Below, piece after piece: positions 1 to 7,212 of a stretch of 7,491 nucleotides of DNA (position 1 is its first letter; each line of letters opens with the position of its first letter). Position numbers and translations under genes: made by a program. The notes under the pieces are model-generated. The model ran no database searches. It was not told the DNA's origin and was given only the letters and a program-made list of their open reading frames with translations. The DNA lies in NCBI GenBank assembly GCA_905235345.1, contig CAJOLO010000072.1:1-7491 (forward strand), read 5' to 3'. Origin of the DNA: an uncultured Lachnospiraceae bacterium. GTDB lineage: Bacteria; Bacillota; Clostridia; Lachnospirales; Lachnospiraceae.

Positions 1-28
1 TTGGCTAGAATAGATAGGAGATGGCGAA

Positions 29-844
29 ATGGGAGAAGTCAATAAGCAGGAAAAAACTTTTGAAAAGGATTTCATAATTAATATAGAACATCTGAATAAG
101 CAGTTTCTTGTGGATAACCAACCAATTGATATTCTTAAGGATATTAATTTACAGATTCGCAAGGGTGAGTTTATTACCATTGTTGGGCACAGTGGTTGTG
201 GAAAAAGTACACTTCTTAAGATTATGTGTGGATTGGTAGACTATGAGGATGGAATTGTGGAGCGCAATGGTCATGCTGTTGTGGGACCGGGACCAAAATG
301 TGGAATGGTATTTCAAGATCACCGATTGCTTCCGTGGTTAAAAATCAAGGATAATGTCGGTTTTGGACTTCGAAAACTTCCGAAAGAAGAAAGAGAACAG
401 AAGGTACAAGAGCATTTAAAACTGGTAGGATTGGAAGAATTTGCCAACAGTTATCCGAGACAGTTATCCGGTGGTATGTCACAGAGGGCGGCTATTGCCA
501 GAGGACTTGCCGGGAATCCAACAATTTTATTATTGGATGAACCATTTGGTGCATTAGATGCACTTACGAGAATTCAGATGCAAAAGGAAATTATACGAAT
601 TAAAGAGCAGGAAGGAACCACAATGATCATGGTCACACATGATATTGATGAGGCAATCTATCTGGGAGATCGGATTGTGGTGCTGTCGGCACGACCGGGT
701 GAGATTATGGATATTATTGAGGTTGATCCCATTGAACATCGCAAGCGGAATGGAGAATATTTTAATCAGTATAAAAGACAAATCTATAATTATCTATTTG
801 CAGATAGTGATGAAGTGGTACCGGAGATTGAATATAGCATTTAA
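29..844 (+). CDS. ABC transporter ATPase, nitrate/sulfonate/taurine type (SsuB/TauB-like)
   Basis: Cytoplasmic ATPase that should power the importer encoded by the next two genes. All the ABC signatures are visible in the 271 residues: Walker A GHSGCGKST (residues 53-61), Q-loop Gln96, signature LSGGM (146-150), Walker B ILLLDEP with catalytic Glu171, D-loop GALD (174-177) and H-loop His204. The stretch LLPWLKIKDNVGFGL after the Q-loop and the LSGGM variant of the signature are typical of the SsuB/TauB/NrtD group rather than of sugar or amino-acid importers. Start: ATG at 29 has a GATAGGAG ribosome site at 13-20, 8 bases away. An ATG at 21 is in another frame and hits a stop after 18 codons. 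The family assignment is firm. The substrate class (sulfonate, taurine, sulfate ester, nitrate) cannot be read from the ATPase and is inferred from the downstream sulfatases. The promoter must lie left of the window. Confidence 0.93.
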   Translation: MGEVNKQEKTFEKDFIINIEHLNKQFLVDNQPIDILKDINLQIRKGEFITIVGHSGCGKSTLLKIMCGLVDYEDGIVERNGHAVVGPGPKCGMVFQDHRLLPWLKIKDNVGFGLRKLPKEEREQKVQEHLKLVGLEEFANSYPRQLSGGMSQRAAIARGLAGNPTILLLDEPFGALDALTRIQMQKEIIRIKEQEGTTMIMVTHDIDEAIYLGDRIVVLSARPGEIMDIIEVDPIEHRKRNGEYFNQYKRQIYNYLFADSDEVVPEIEYSI

Positions 845-942
845 GGATTCTGAAATAAATTATTGACTTGTGAATCAGTGCAATGAATGGACAGCGGACT
901 TTACGGCATCAAGATTAGTAATAAAAAGAAGGGATTGATAAG

Positions 943-1728
943 ATGTATGCTGAAAAAATAAGAAAAATAGTACTGGGTATGGTGATTCCGATCATAGTCA
1001 TTATTGCTTGGGTTGCAGTAACGGCAAACGGAGATATCCCATCCGGTATTTTACCTAAAATTTCTCAAGTGTGGGATACAGGAAAGGAAATGGTTGCAAC
1101 AGGGCGGCTTCAAAGTGATCTGGTTGTAAGTTTTGGCAGAGTAGTTAAAGGATATTTGATCGCAGTTATATTAGGAGTTGTCTTGGGTTCTTTGATGGGG
1201 ATGTTTCGAACGGTGGAAGAATTGTTTACACCGGTCATCACAGTGATCAGGCAAATCCCAATTATAGCCTGGATACCTTTAATTATTCTTTGGTGTGGAA
1301 TTGGAGAGGTTTCAAAAGTTGTGATCATTGTGATTGCAGCATTCTTTCCTATCCTGGTTAATACAGAAAGTGGGATTGCCAGTACACCGGCGGGATACAT
1401 AGAGGTTGCAAGGTTATATAATCTTCATCCATGGAGTACTTTTACAAATGTATATTTACCACATGCAATCCCACAGATATTGGTTGGATTAAAGCTTGGA
1501 TTAGGTGTGTCATGGATGGCGGTTGTTGCCTCAGAAATGATTGCCGCAACGGCCGGTATCGGTTATCGGATGAGTGATGCGAGAAGCTTGATGCAGGCTG
1601 ATGTGGTTATTGTATGTATGATAATTGTTGGTCTGGTTGGTGTGTTGATGGATAAAATACTGGGATATTTATTTTGGATTGTTACACCTTGGCAGAGAAA
1701 TACAAAGAAAGAGAAAAGTACTAAATAG
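943..1728 (+). CDS. ABC transporter permease, SsuC/TauC-like (BPD_transp_1 family)
   Basis: Integral membrane subunit of the importer, 261 residues, the usual length for this family. Hydrophobic segments appear at about residues 9-26, 71-88, 105-120, 124-140, 178-205 and 221-247, consistent with six membrane spans. The cytoplasmic coupling (EAA) loop is at residues 154-177, starting EVARLYNL and ending YLPHAIP, and would dock on the ATPase encoded upstream. The position usually held by the conserved Gly of that loop is Asn160, a mild oddity. Start: ATG 943 is preceded by AAGAAGGG (926-933) 9 bases away. It is separated from the ATPase gene by 98 bases with no convincing promoter or terminator, so co-transcription is likely. 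The C-terminus is short and lysine-rich (KKEKSTK), as expected for a cytoplasmic tail. Substrate is not readable from this subunit. Confidence 0.92.
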   Translation: MYAEKIRKIVLGMVIPIIVIIAWVAVTANGDIPSGILPKISQVWDTGKEMVATGRLQSDLVVSFGRVVKGYLIAVILGVVLGSLMGMFRTVEELFTPVITVIRQIPIIAWIPLIILWCGIGEVSKVVIIVIAAFFPILVNTESGIASTPAGYIEVARLYNLHPWSTFTNVYLPHAIPQILVGLKLGLGVSWMAVVASEMIAATAGIGYRMSDARSLMQADVVIVCMIIVGLVGVLMDKILGYLFWIVTPWQRNTKKEKSTK

Positions 1729-1742
1729 TTAGAGTTGATACG

Positions 1743-1771
1743 TTGTTAACAAAACTTTATAGCTATACTAT
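1743..1771 (+). promoter_or_regulatory. Candidate sigma-A promoter before the binding-protein gene
   Basis: In the 139-base gap between permease and binding-protein genes, TTGTTA (1743-1748) and TACTAT (1766-1771) are separated by 17 bases, each matching 4 of 6 consensus positions. An alternative overlapping pair is TTGATA (1735-1740) with TATAGC (1758-1763), also 17 apart. Either would give a leader of roughly 90-100 bases. A separate promoter here would let the binding protein and the first sulfatase be made in excess of the membrane components. In such AT-rich DNA chance matches are common, so this is only a candidate. Confidence 0.3.
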
Positions 1772-1815
1772 GCGGAATAATGAAGGATATAGATATAAGG
1801 GTTTGAATAGAAAAA

Positions 1816-1838
1816 GGATCCAATAAAAAATTGGAATC
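1816..1838 (+). other. Small leader hairpin upstream of the binding-protein gene
   Basis: Left arm GGATCCAAT (1816-1824) and right arm ATTGGAATC (1830-1838) form a 6-bp core stem (TCCAAT/ATTGGA) extended by one A-A mismatch, a G-T wobble and a G-C pair around an AAAAA loop. It is followed by A-rich sequence, not a T-run, so it is not an intrinsic terminator. It sits about 15 bases before the ribosome site AAGAAGG and could protect or process the 5' end of a mRNA starting with the binding-protein gene. Function is unproven. Confidence 0.35.
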
Positions 1839-1867
1839 AAAAAAAGTTTAAGAAAGAAGGAAAAACA

Positions 1868-2938
1868 ATGAAAAAGAAAAGTAAGAAGAAAGTATTATTA
1901 GGAGCGGTATTGGTATTGGCTATGGGCTTAACAGCATGTGGCGGTTCGGAAAATTCCGGAAATGCAGAGGTGACAGAAGAAAATTCCGGTGCAGCAGAAT
2001 CGGCTCAGACAGAGGAAACGGATAAAGTAGTGAGGATTGGTGCTGTAACACAGGGGAATATGTTAAATGCCACCGGAGGAATCGCACAGGAGAAGGGATT
2101 TTTAGAGGAGGAACTTGAAAAGGCTGGCTACAAGCTTGAAGTAAAGGGTTTTGCACAGGCGGGTCCGGCAATCAATGAAGCATTTGGTGCAGGTGAATTA
2201 GATATGGCAATCTATGGAGATCTTCCTGCAACGGTTTGTAAATCGAATGGTATTGACACAACAATTTTTGCAGTAAATGATTCAAAGATGCAGATGTGTA
2301 TTCTGGCTGCAAATGGCTCTGATATTAAATCTGCAAAGGACTTTAAGGGGCATAAGGTGATTGTTGGAAGAGGAACTATATACCATCAATGTTTTAAGAG
2401 CCTGATTGCAGATGCGGGAATTGCAGAAGAGGATGTCGAGCAGATCAATACGGTTTCCGATGCAAATTCTGTTATTGCAAGTGGTGAAGCAGATGCGCTT
2501 GTGACAGCAAGTAGTATTGGTTATTATCTGGAAGCTCAGGGAATTGGTACAGTTGTAGAAACAACAGCGGATCATCCGGAGTGGACATCCCAGTTTTTTG
2601 CAGTAGGAAAAACAGATTATTTAAAAGAGAATCCGGAGGCGGCCAAAGCAGTTATACGTGCATTAAAAAGAGCGTATGAATTTTCAAAGGACAATTTGGA
2701 TGAGGTAGCAGAAATCAGCGCATCTTTAACAGATGGGTATACAGCAGATGTTTTTGAAAAAGTGTATGACTTTGATCCATCCTTTGAGCATTTTAATCCG
2801 GAAATTACAGAGGAATCTAAGACAAAATTGAAGGCATTAGAACAGTTTTTAGAGGATGAGGAATTGATCTCGAATCCGGTAGATATAGATCAGTTTGTGG
2901 ATACTTCATACTATGAAGCGGTTATAAATGAAGAGTAG
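1868..2938 (+). CDS. Lipoprotein solute-binding protein, SsuA/TauA/NMT1-like
   Basis: Membrane-anchored extracellular substrate receptor of the importer, 356 residues. A basic n-region (MKKKSKKK) and hydrophobic core lead to lipobox LTAC with the lipidated cysteine at residue 24. An acidic, Ser/Glu-rich linker spans about residues 25-52. The periplasmic-binding-protein type II fold follows, with features of the nitrate/sulfonate/taurine receptors: VRIGAV at 55-60, GPAINEAFGAGELDMAIYGD at about 99-118, DFKGHKVIVGRGT at about 158-170, and SGEADALVT in the second lobe (about 205-213). The ribosome site AAGAAGG lies just before ATG 1868. The stop is only 11 bases before the first alkylsulfatase, so the two genes are almost certainly translated from one message. 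This is the main evidence that the ligand is an organosulfur compound. By analogy with the sulfate-ester receptor AtsR of Pseudomonas, a sulfate ester is a reasonable guess, but a sulfonate or an unrelated anion is not excluded. Confidence 0.9.
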   Translation: MKKKSKKKVLLGAVLVLAMGLTACGGSENSGNAEVTEENSGAAESAQTEETDKVVRIGAVTQGNMLNATGGIAQEKGFLEEELEKAGYKLEVKGFAQAGPAINEAFGAGELDMAIYGDLPATVCKSNGIDTTIFAVNDSKMQMCILAANGSDIKSAKDFKGHKVIVGRGTIYHQCFKSLIADAGIAEEDVEQINTVSDANSVIASGEADALVTASSIGYYLEAQGIGTVVETTADHPEWTSQFFAVGKTDYLKENPEAAKAVIRALKRAYEFSKDNLDEVAEISASLTDGYTADVFEKVYDFDPSFEHFNPEITEESKTKLKALEQFLEDEELISNPVDIDQFVDTSYYEAVINEE

Positions 2939-2949
2939 GGGGAAATGAA

Positions 2950-4911
2950 ATGGGTACAGTATTAAGTAAAGACGTGAAAGAAGCAACAAATCTGACAAGA
3001 AAGAGGAATGCAGAGGTGGCGAAAGGTCTGGGACTTAACATAGATGATTGTACCACGAAAGAGTTAGAACTTGCTGCATCCAAATGTATCTATCCGGCAG
3101 ATGAAATGGAAATTCATGATGAAGAAGGAAATCTGGTTTGGAGTATAAAAGCATTTGAATTTTATAAACAGAAAGCAGTTCCGGTAACCATTAATCCAAG
3201 CTTATGGTTGAATGGTAAAGGAAATTCTTATGCAGGTGTATTTGAAGTGCTTAAGGATAAAATCTATCAGGTTAGGGGATTTGATATTGCGAATCTGACA
3301 ATCATTCGAGGAAAGTCGGGATGGATTGTACAGGATGTCATGACAACGATTGAAACTTCCAGAGCTGCTTTGGAATTGCTTGGAAAAGCACTGAATGAAG
3401 ATGTCAAAAATCATATAAGTGCTATTATCATAAGTCATTCTCATTCGGATCATTTTGGTGGTGTGAAAGGAGTTGTTTCAGAAGAGCAGGTAGGACCGGC
3501 TTCCGAAGGCAAGATTCCAATCTATGTGCCGGAAGGATTTGATGAAGAATGCGTAAAAGAGAATATTTTTGCAGGACAGGCAATGGGAAGACGCGCGATG
3601 TATCAGTTTGGTGGCAGCTTAGAACCGGGAGCAACCGGAGTTGTCTCTACCGGTCTGGGACTGGCATTGCCAAAGGGGACCTCTAGTTTTATTACACCAA
3701 CAAATTATATTTGTGAAAATGGTCCTGTAGTCATTGATGGAATTACTGTTGATTTTCAGTTAACACCAGGAACGGAAGCACCAACAGAAATGAATAATTA
3801 TTTTGTAGAGTACCGTGCACTCTGGATGGCAGAGAACTGTTGTGGAACATTACATAATTTATATCCAATCCGAGGGGCACAGTTACGGGATTCAAGTGGA
3901 TGGGCGGATTATATCTTAGAGGCAATGGTCAAATTTGCAGATAAAAGTGATGTGGTATTCCAGTCCCATAACTGGCCGCATTTTAACACGGAGGAGAATC
4001 CGGGAGCTATAAGAGATTATCTGTTAAATAATGCAGCAATCTACAAATATACTCATGACCAGACATTATTGTATGCAAATGAGGGATTTACGGCGAAGGA
4101 AATTGCAAGAAAGGTAAAGATTCCGGAAGGGTTGAAATTCAACTGGTATGCAAGACCATATTATGGTTCCCTTCCGATCAATGCAAGAGCTGTATTTACA
4201 AAATATCTTGGATTCTATACAGGTACACCAAACGACATCGATCCGTTGACAGAAGTGGAAGACGCTAAGACTTTCGTAGAATATGCCGGTTCTGTAGAGG
4301 CAGTTTTAAATAAAGCAAAAGAAGATTTTGAAAATGGAGATTATAGACGGGCGGCATTTGCAGCAGAGAAAGTAGTTTTGGTAGAACCACAAAATGTCGA
4401 AGCCAGATTATTAACAGCAGATGCATTTGAACAGTTGGGATATGTTTCAGAGTCCAGTGTTTGGAGAAACTCTTATCTGCAGGGAGCATACGAACTTCGT
4501 AATGGTGTAAAAATCGATGTTAGTCCAATTAAAAAGAAAAATGATCTTGCACAATGTATGTCCTCTGAATTATTACTGAAATACATTGCAATCCTTACGG
4601 ACTATGAAAAAACAGAGAATGTAGAATTTGAGTTTGCATTAAATATCAGTGAAGATACGTTTGGAAAAGAAGTTGTAAACCATTATATTGTAAAGAGTCA
4701 TGCAGGAGTACTTTTGGTGTATAAAGATGAAAATGCAAAATTAGAGAAATATGTAACAACTTCCAAAGCAGCGCTCTTTGCAATCATTGGTAAACATTTA
4801 TCAAATGTCAAGGATCAGATTGACACAAATTGTTATGAATATCTGGAAGAAATTGAAAAGAATCTTGTGGATATCAAGCAATACGCAGATTTTAATATAA
4901 TTGAACCTTAA
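2950..4911 (+). CDS. Class III alkylsulfatase (SdsA1-like, metallo-beta-lactamase fold), first paralogue
   Basis: Predicted dinuclear-zinc hydrolase that cleaves aliphatic sulfate esters to alcohol plus sulfate. Its 653 residues match the family length. Order: an N-terminal family-typical segment ending at NPSLW (82-86); the metallo-beta-lactamase core with HSHSDH (His163, His165, Asp167, His168); later ligands Glu276 (in GTEAPTEM), Glu295 (in MAEN) and His340 (in QSHNWP). These are spaced like the seven metal ligands of Pseudomonas SdsA1. The LHNLYPIRGA segment (301-310) is the conserved substrate/sulfate-site region. Residues about 385-517 form the helical alkylsulfatase dimerisation domain, and about 520-653 the SCP2-like C-terminal domain that in this family is thought to take up hydrophobic substrate. 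There is no signal peptide or membrane segment, so the enzyme should be cytoplasmic, unlike SdsA1. ATG 2950 follows AGGGGGAA, 11 bases after the binding-protein stop. All predicted catalytic ligands are intact. The physiological substrate is unknown. Confidence 0.93.
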   Translation: MGTVLSKDVKEATNLTRKRNAEVAKGLGLNIDDCTTKELELAASKCIYPADEMEIHDEEGNLVWSIKAFEFYKQKAVPVTINPSLWLNGKGNSYAGVFEVLKDKIYQVRGFDIANLTIIRGKSGWIVQDVMTTIETSRAALELLGKALNEDVKNHISAIIISHSHSDHFGGVKGVVSEEQVGPASEGKIPIYVPEGFDEECVKENIFAGQAMGRRAMYQFGGSLEPGATGVVSTGLGLALPKGTSSFITPTNYICENGPVVIDGITVDFQLTPGTEAPTEMNNYFVEYRALWMAENCCGTLHNLYPIRGAQLRDSSGWADYILEAMVKFADKSDVVFQSHNWPHFNTEENPGAIRDYLLNNAAIYKYTHDQTLLYANEGFTAKEIARKVKIPEGLKFNWYARPYYGSLPINARAVFTKYLGFYTGTPNDIDPLTEVEDAKTFVEYAGSVEAVLNKAKEDFENGDYRRAAFAAEKVVLVEPQNVEARLLTADAFEQLGYVSESSVWRNSYLQGAYELRNGVKIDVSPIKKKNDLAQCMSSELLLKYIAILTDYEKTENVEFEFALNISEDTFGKEVVNHYIVKSHAGVLLVYKDENAKLEKYVTTSKAALFAIIGKHLSNVKDQIDTNCYEYLEEIEKNLVDIKQYADFNIIEP

Positions 4912-4937
4912 AATACCGGTTCTTTAGGAACTGTAAT

Positions 4938-4982
4938 AAAATAACTTATGCATCGAATCTCTGCCATGCATAAGTTATTTTT
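4938..4982 (+). terminator. Intrinsic terminator-like hairpin between the two alkylsulfatases
   Basis: The arms 4938-4953 and 4966-4981 are a perfect 16-bp inverted repeat (AAAATAACTTATGCAT and its complement) around a 12-base loop, ending in TTTTT (4978-4982). It lies 26 bases after the first sulfatase stop. A smaller hairpin (GGTTC 4918-4922 / GAACT 4928-4932) precedes it. The stem is AT-rich (3 G-C pairs), so termination may be partial. Because the left arm begins AAAA, the structure could also work on the opposite strand. Confidence 0.72.
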
Positions 4983-5019
4983 ATGGGAGTTTGATTACAA
5001 GCTGTACCAATATTTTATC

Positions 5020-5030
5020 GGAAGGTGAGG
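5020..5030 (+). promoter_or_regulatory. Ribosome binding site fixing the second sulfatase start
   Basis: GGAAGGTGAGG lies 9 bases before ATG 5040. The in-frame GTG at 5025 is inside this ribosome site and so is unlikely to be the start. Choosing ATG 5040 gives a 654-residue protein, nearly the same length as the first paralogue. Confidence 0.7.
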
Positions 5031-5039
5031 GAATATAAA

Positions 5040-7004
5040 ATGGAATGTAGTAAGGAAAGAAAGCAACCAACAGAATATACAATCGAACAAAATCATAAAG
5101 TTGCAAAAGAATTAGGAATAGATCCGGAACATGCGCAAAATGAAGAGCTGGAACTCGCAAAATCACATTGCATTAAAAGAATATCAGATTTGGAAATCAA
5201 GGATAAAAATGGAAAAACAATCTGGAAACAGAAAGATTACCGTTTTGTAGAGAATGAAAAAGTTCCGGATAGTGTGAACCCAAGCCTCTGGATCAATACG
5301 AGATGTTTATATGAAACGGGAATATATTCGGTGGTTGACAGGGATATTATTCAGGTTCGCGGATTTGATCTTGCAAATATTTCATTTATAAGAAGTAAAA
5401 CAGGTTGGATCGTTTTAGATGCAGGTTCAACAGTAGAAGGAACGAAGGCAGCAATTGAAGAGACAGAGAAGGCAATTGGGGAATCGATACGCGGGAAGAT
5501 AAGAGCGGTAATCATCAGTCATTCTCATGGAGATCATTTTGGTGGAATCGCGGGAGTGTTGTCCCCGGAAGAAGCGGGAAGCGCTGACGATGGCAAGATT
5601 CCTATCTATGTGGCCGGAGGATTTGATGAAGCAACGAGAGATGAGTATGTGTATGCCGGGGCAGCAATGGGAAGGCGTTGCTACTATCAAATGGGTACAG
5701 ATCTTCCAAAAGATGCGTATGGGAAATTATCCAATGGATGTGGACTTGAGGCGGTATCGGGAACAAGTTCTTATATTCATCCAACCAATTATATTTTAGA
5801 GGATACAACAGAGATTATTGATGGAATTACGGTAGATTTTCAAATTACAAACGAAACAGAAGCCGTTGCAAATATGCAAAATTATTTTCATCAATATAAA
5901 GCACTTTGGGTTGCAGATAATTGCATCGGGACATTGCACAATATTTATACGATGCGCGGTGCAAAAATTCGTGATGCGAAATTGTGGTCAGAGGCTTTGT
6001 ATCATTCCTATATAAAGTATGGAAAAGAGGCACAAGTGGTATTTCAGGGACATGCATGGCCACATTGGAATTCGCCGGAAAATCCGGAAAGTGTTGGGGA
6101 TTTATTGTTATATCATGCAGCCATGTATCAATATATTCATGATCAATCATTGTTATATCTGAATCAGGGAGATACAGCCGAAGAAATTGCAAAAAAACTG
6201 GTGGTTCCGGATGTGTTGGCAAAACAGTGGTATCTGCGTCCATATTATGGTGATGTGGAAGTTAATGCACGTGCGATTTATAATAAGTATGTAGGATTTT
6301 ATGATGCGAATCCCGTTCATCTAAAACCTTTGACACCTGTGGAAGAGGCAAAGAAGTTCATAGAATATGTAGGTTCTGAGGAGAAAGTTCTTCAGAAAGC
6401 CAGAGCAGATTTTGAAAAGGGAGATTATCAGTATGCTGCACAGGCTGCAAATTATGTGGTGTTTGCAAATCCTGATAATATAGAAGCCAGATACTTATGT
6501 GCAGATGCGTTTGAACAGCTGGGATATCAGAGCGAATCAGCAATTATTCGAAATGCGTATTTAAAGGGTGCATTTGAATTAAGGGAAGACAGAAAAAAAC
6601 ATTTACAATTTACAAGGGTTACTACAGTACTTGGAGCAATGGATAATCAGCAGATTCTTGATTATCTTGGAATGGTTTTGGATGGAAATCAGATAGAAAA
6701 TATAAAGCAACAGATACTTTTGAAGATAGAGCACAAGGATTCTGCAGAGGCATATAGTATCCAATTTTGGGGTGGTGCATTATTAAAAGAACGTCTGACA
6801 TTGATGGAATTTGAGGATAGAAAAAAAGAGAAGAATGGAATAGCAATTGTATCTGTGAACAGAAAGGATTTGATTGATTATATAGCAGGTGACAAGGAAG
6901 CTTTATCCCGATTTGAAGCAGAAGATTTGGAGTTTTGGAAACAGGTGCAACAGGCTATTGTGGAAGTGGATGCCTATCGTACTTTTTCAATCGTAGAGCC
7001 ATAG
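5040..7004 (+). CDS. Class III alkylsulfatase (SdsA1-like), second paralogue with Glu-to-Asp metal ligand
   Basis: Second predicted zinc alkylsulfatase, 654 residues from ATG 5040, colinear with its neighbour along the whole length and clearly a diverged duplicate. It has the same N-terminal segment ending VNPSLW, HSHGDH (His161, His163, Asp165, His166), Glu274 (in ETEAVANM) and His338 (in QGHAWP). The residue matching Glu295 of the first enzyme is Asp293 (VADN instead of MAEN), and GTEAPTEM is changed to ETEAVANM. The active site is therefore recognisable but altered. LHNIYTMRGA is kept. The dimerisation domain is well conserved (for example ADAFEQLGY in both), while the SCP2-like C-terminal domain (about 520-654) is hardly alike except for the shared ending F-x-I-x-E-P. 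There is no signal peptide, so it should be cytoplasmic. It sits behind a terminator-like hairpin, so it is probably expressed at a lower level or separately. It is likely active with a different substrate preference, but reduced or lost activity is possible. Confidence 0.9.
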   Translation: MECSKERKQPTEYTIEQNHKVAKELGIDPEHAQNEELELAKSHCIKRISDLEIKDKNGKTIWKQKDYRFVENEKVPDSVNPSLWINTRCLYETGIYSVVDRDIIQVRGFDLANISFIRSKTGWIVLDAGSTVEGTKAAIEETEKAIGESIRGKIRAVIISHSHGDHFGGIAGVLSPEEAGSADDGKIPIYVAGGFDEATRDEYVYAGAAMGRRCYYQMGTDLPKDAYGKLSNGCGLEAVSGTSSYIHPTNYILEDTTEIIDGITVDFQITNETEAVANMQNYFHQYKALWVADNCIGTLHNIYTMRGAKIRDAKLWSEALYHSYIKYGKEAQVVFQGHAWPHWNSPENPESVGDLLLYHAAMYQYIHDQSLLYLNQGDTAEEIAKKLVVPDVLAKQWYLRPYYGDVEVNARAIYNKYVGFYDANPVHLKPLTPVEEAKKFIEYVGSEEKVLQKARADFEKGDYQYAAQAANYVVFANPDNIEARYLCADAFEQLGYQSESAIIRNAYLKGAFELREDRKKHLQFTRVTTVLGAMDNQQILDYLGMVLDGNQIENIKQQILLKIEHKDSAEAYSIQFWGGALLKERLTLMEFEDRKKEKNGIAIVSVNRKDLIDYIAGDKEALSRFEAEDLEFWKQVQQAIVEVDAYRTFSIVEP

Positions 7005-7147
7005 GTATTCTAAGCGGAATGGGATAGTCCGGTGGAGACGGATTCTGAAGTGCTAAATGAGCATAGGAATGGAAGCAAAGAGGATTTGTGGTGGAGTTAT
7101 TATGAAACGAAAAGGAAATGACTGACTCTTTATCAAAACAAAAAAGT

Positions 7148-7176
7148 TTGCGAACTGCATATAAATAGTCTATAAT
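7148..7176 (+). promoter_or_regulatory. Sigma-A-type promoter for the AAA-ATPase-like gene
   Basis: A consensus -10 TATAAT (7171-7176) has a -35-like TTGCGA (7148-7153, 4 of 6 matches) 17 bases upstream. The expected start of transcription is near 7183, about 30 bases before ATG 7213. The rest of the 208-base gap (7005-7147) contains no clear terminator and no convincing gene, only a short start-less open stretch at 7014-7124. Confidence 0.6.
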
Positions 7177-7212
7177 GAAGATAAAGTTTTTGCTTTGTGA
7201 GGTGACAGTGCT

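Noticed and set aside
862..884. Imperfect inverted repeat ATTGACT / AGTGCAAT and a TTGACT -35-like box between the ATPase and permease genes
   Set aside because: The stem needs a bulge and has no T-run, and no -10 box lies at a suitable distance from TTGACT. It is probably a chance match.
4991..5018. TTGATT with TTTTAT as a promoter for the second sulfatase
   Set aside because: The -10 match is weak, and the start of transcription would fall inside the ribosome binding site, leaving no usable leader.
5845..6243. Reverse-strand open frame of 132 codons inside the second sulfatase
   Set aside because: It lies wholly inside a well-supported gene with intact catalytic motifs, and its product is His/Pro/Leu-rich as is usual for antisense shadows.
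7026..7044. Possible terminator hairpin (AGTCCG / CGGATT) after the second sulfatase
   Set aside because: The stem is only 6 bp including a wobble, and no T-run follows.
7014..7124. Short open stretch encoding a tail such as KEDLWWSYYETKRK, possibly a gene remnant
   Set aside because: It has no ATG and no ribosome site, and about 37 stop-free codons are not unusual by chance. It is too short to identify.
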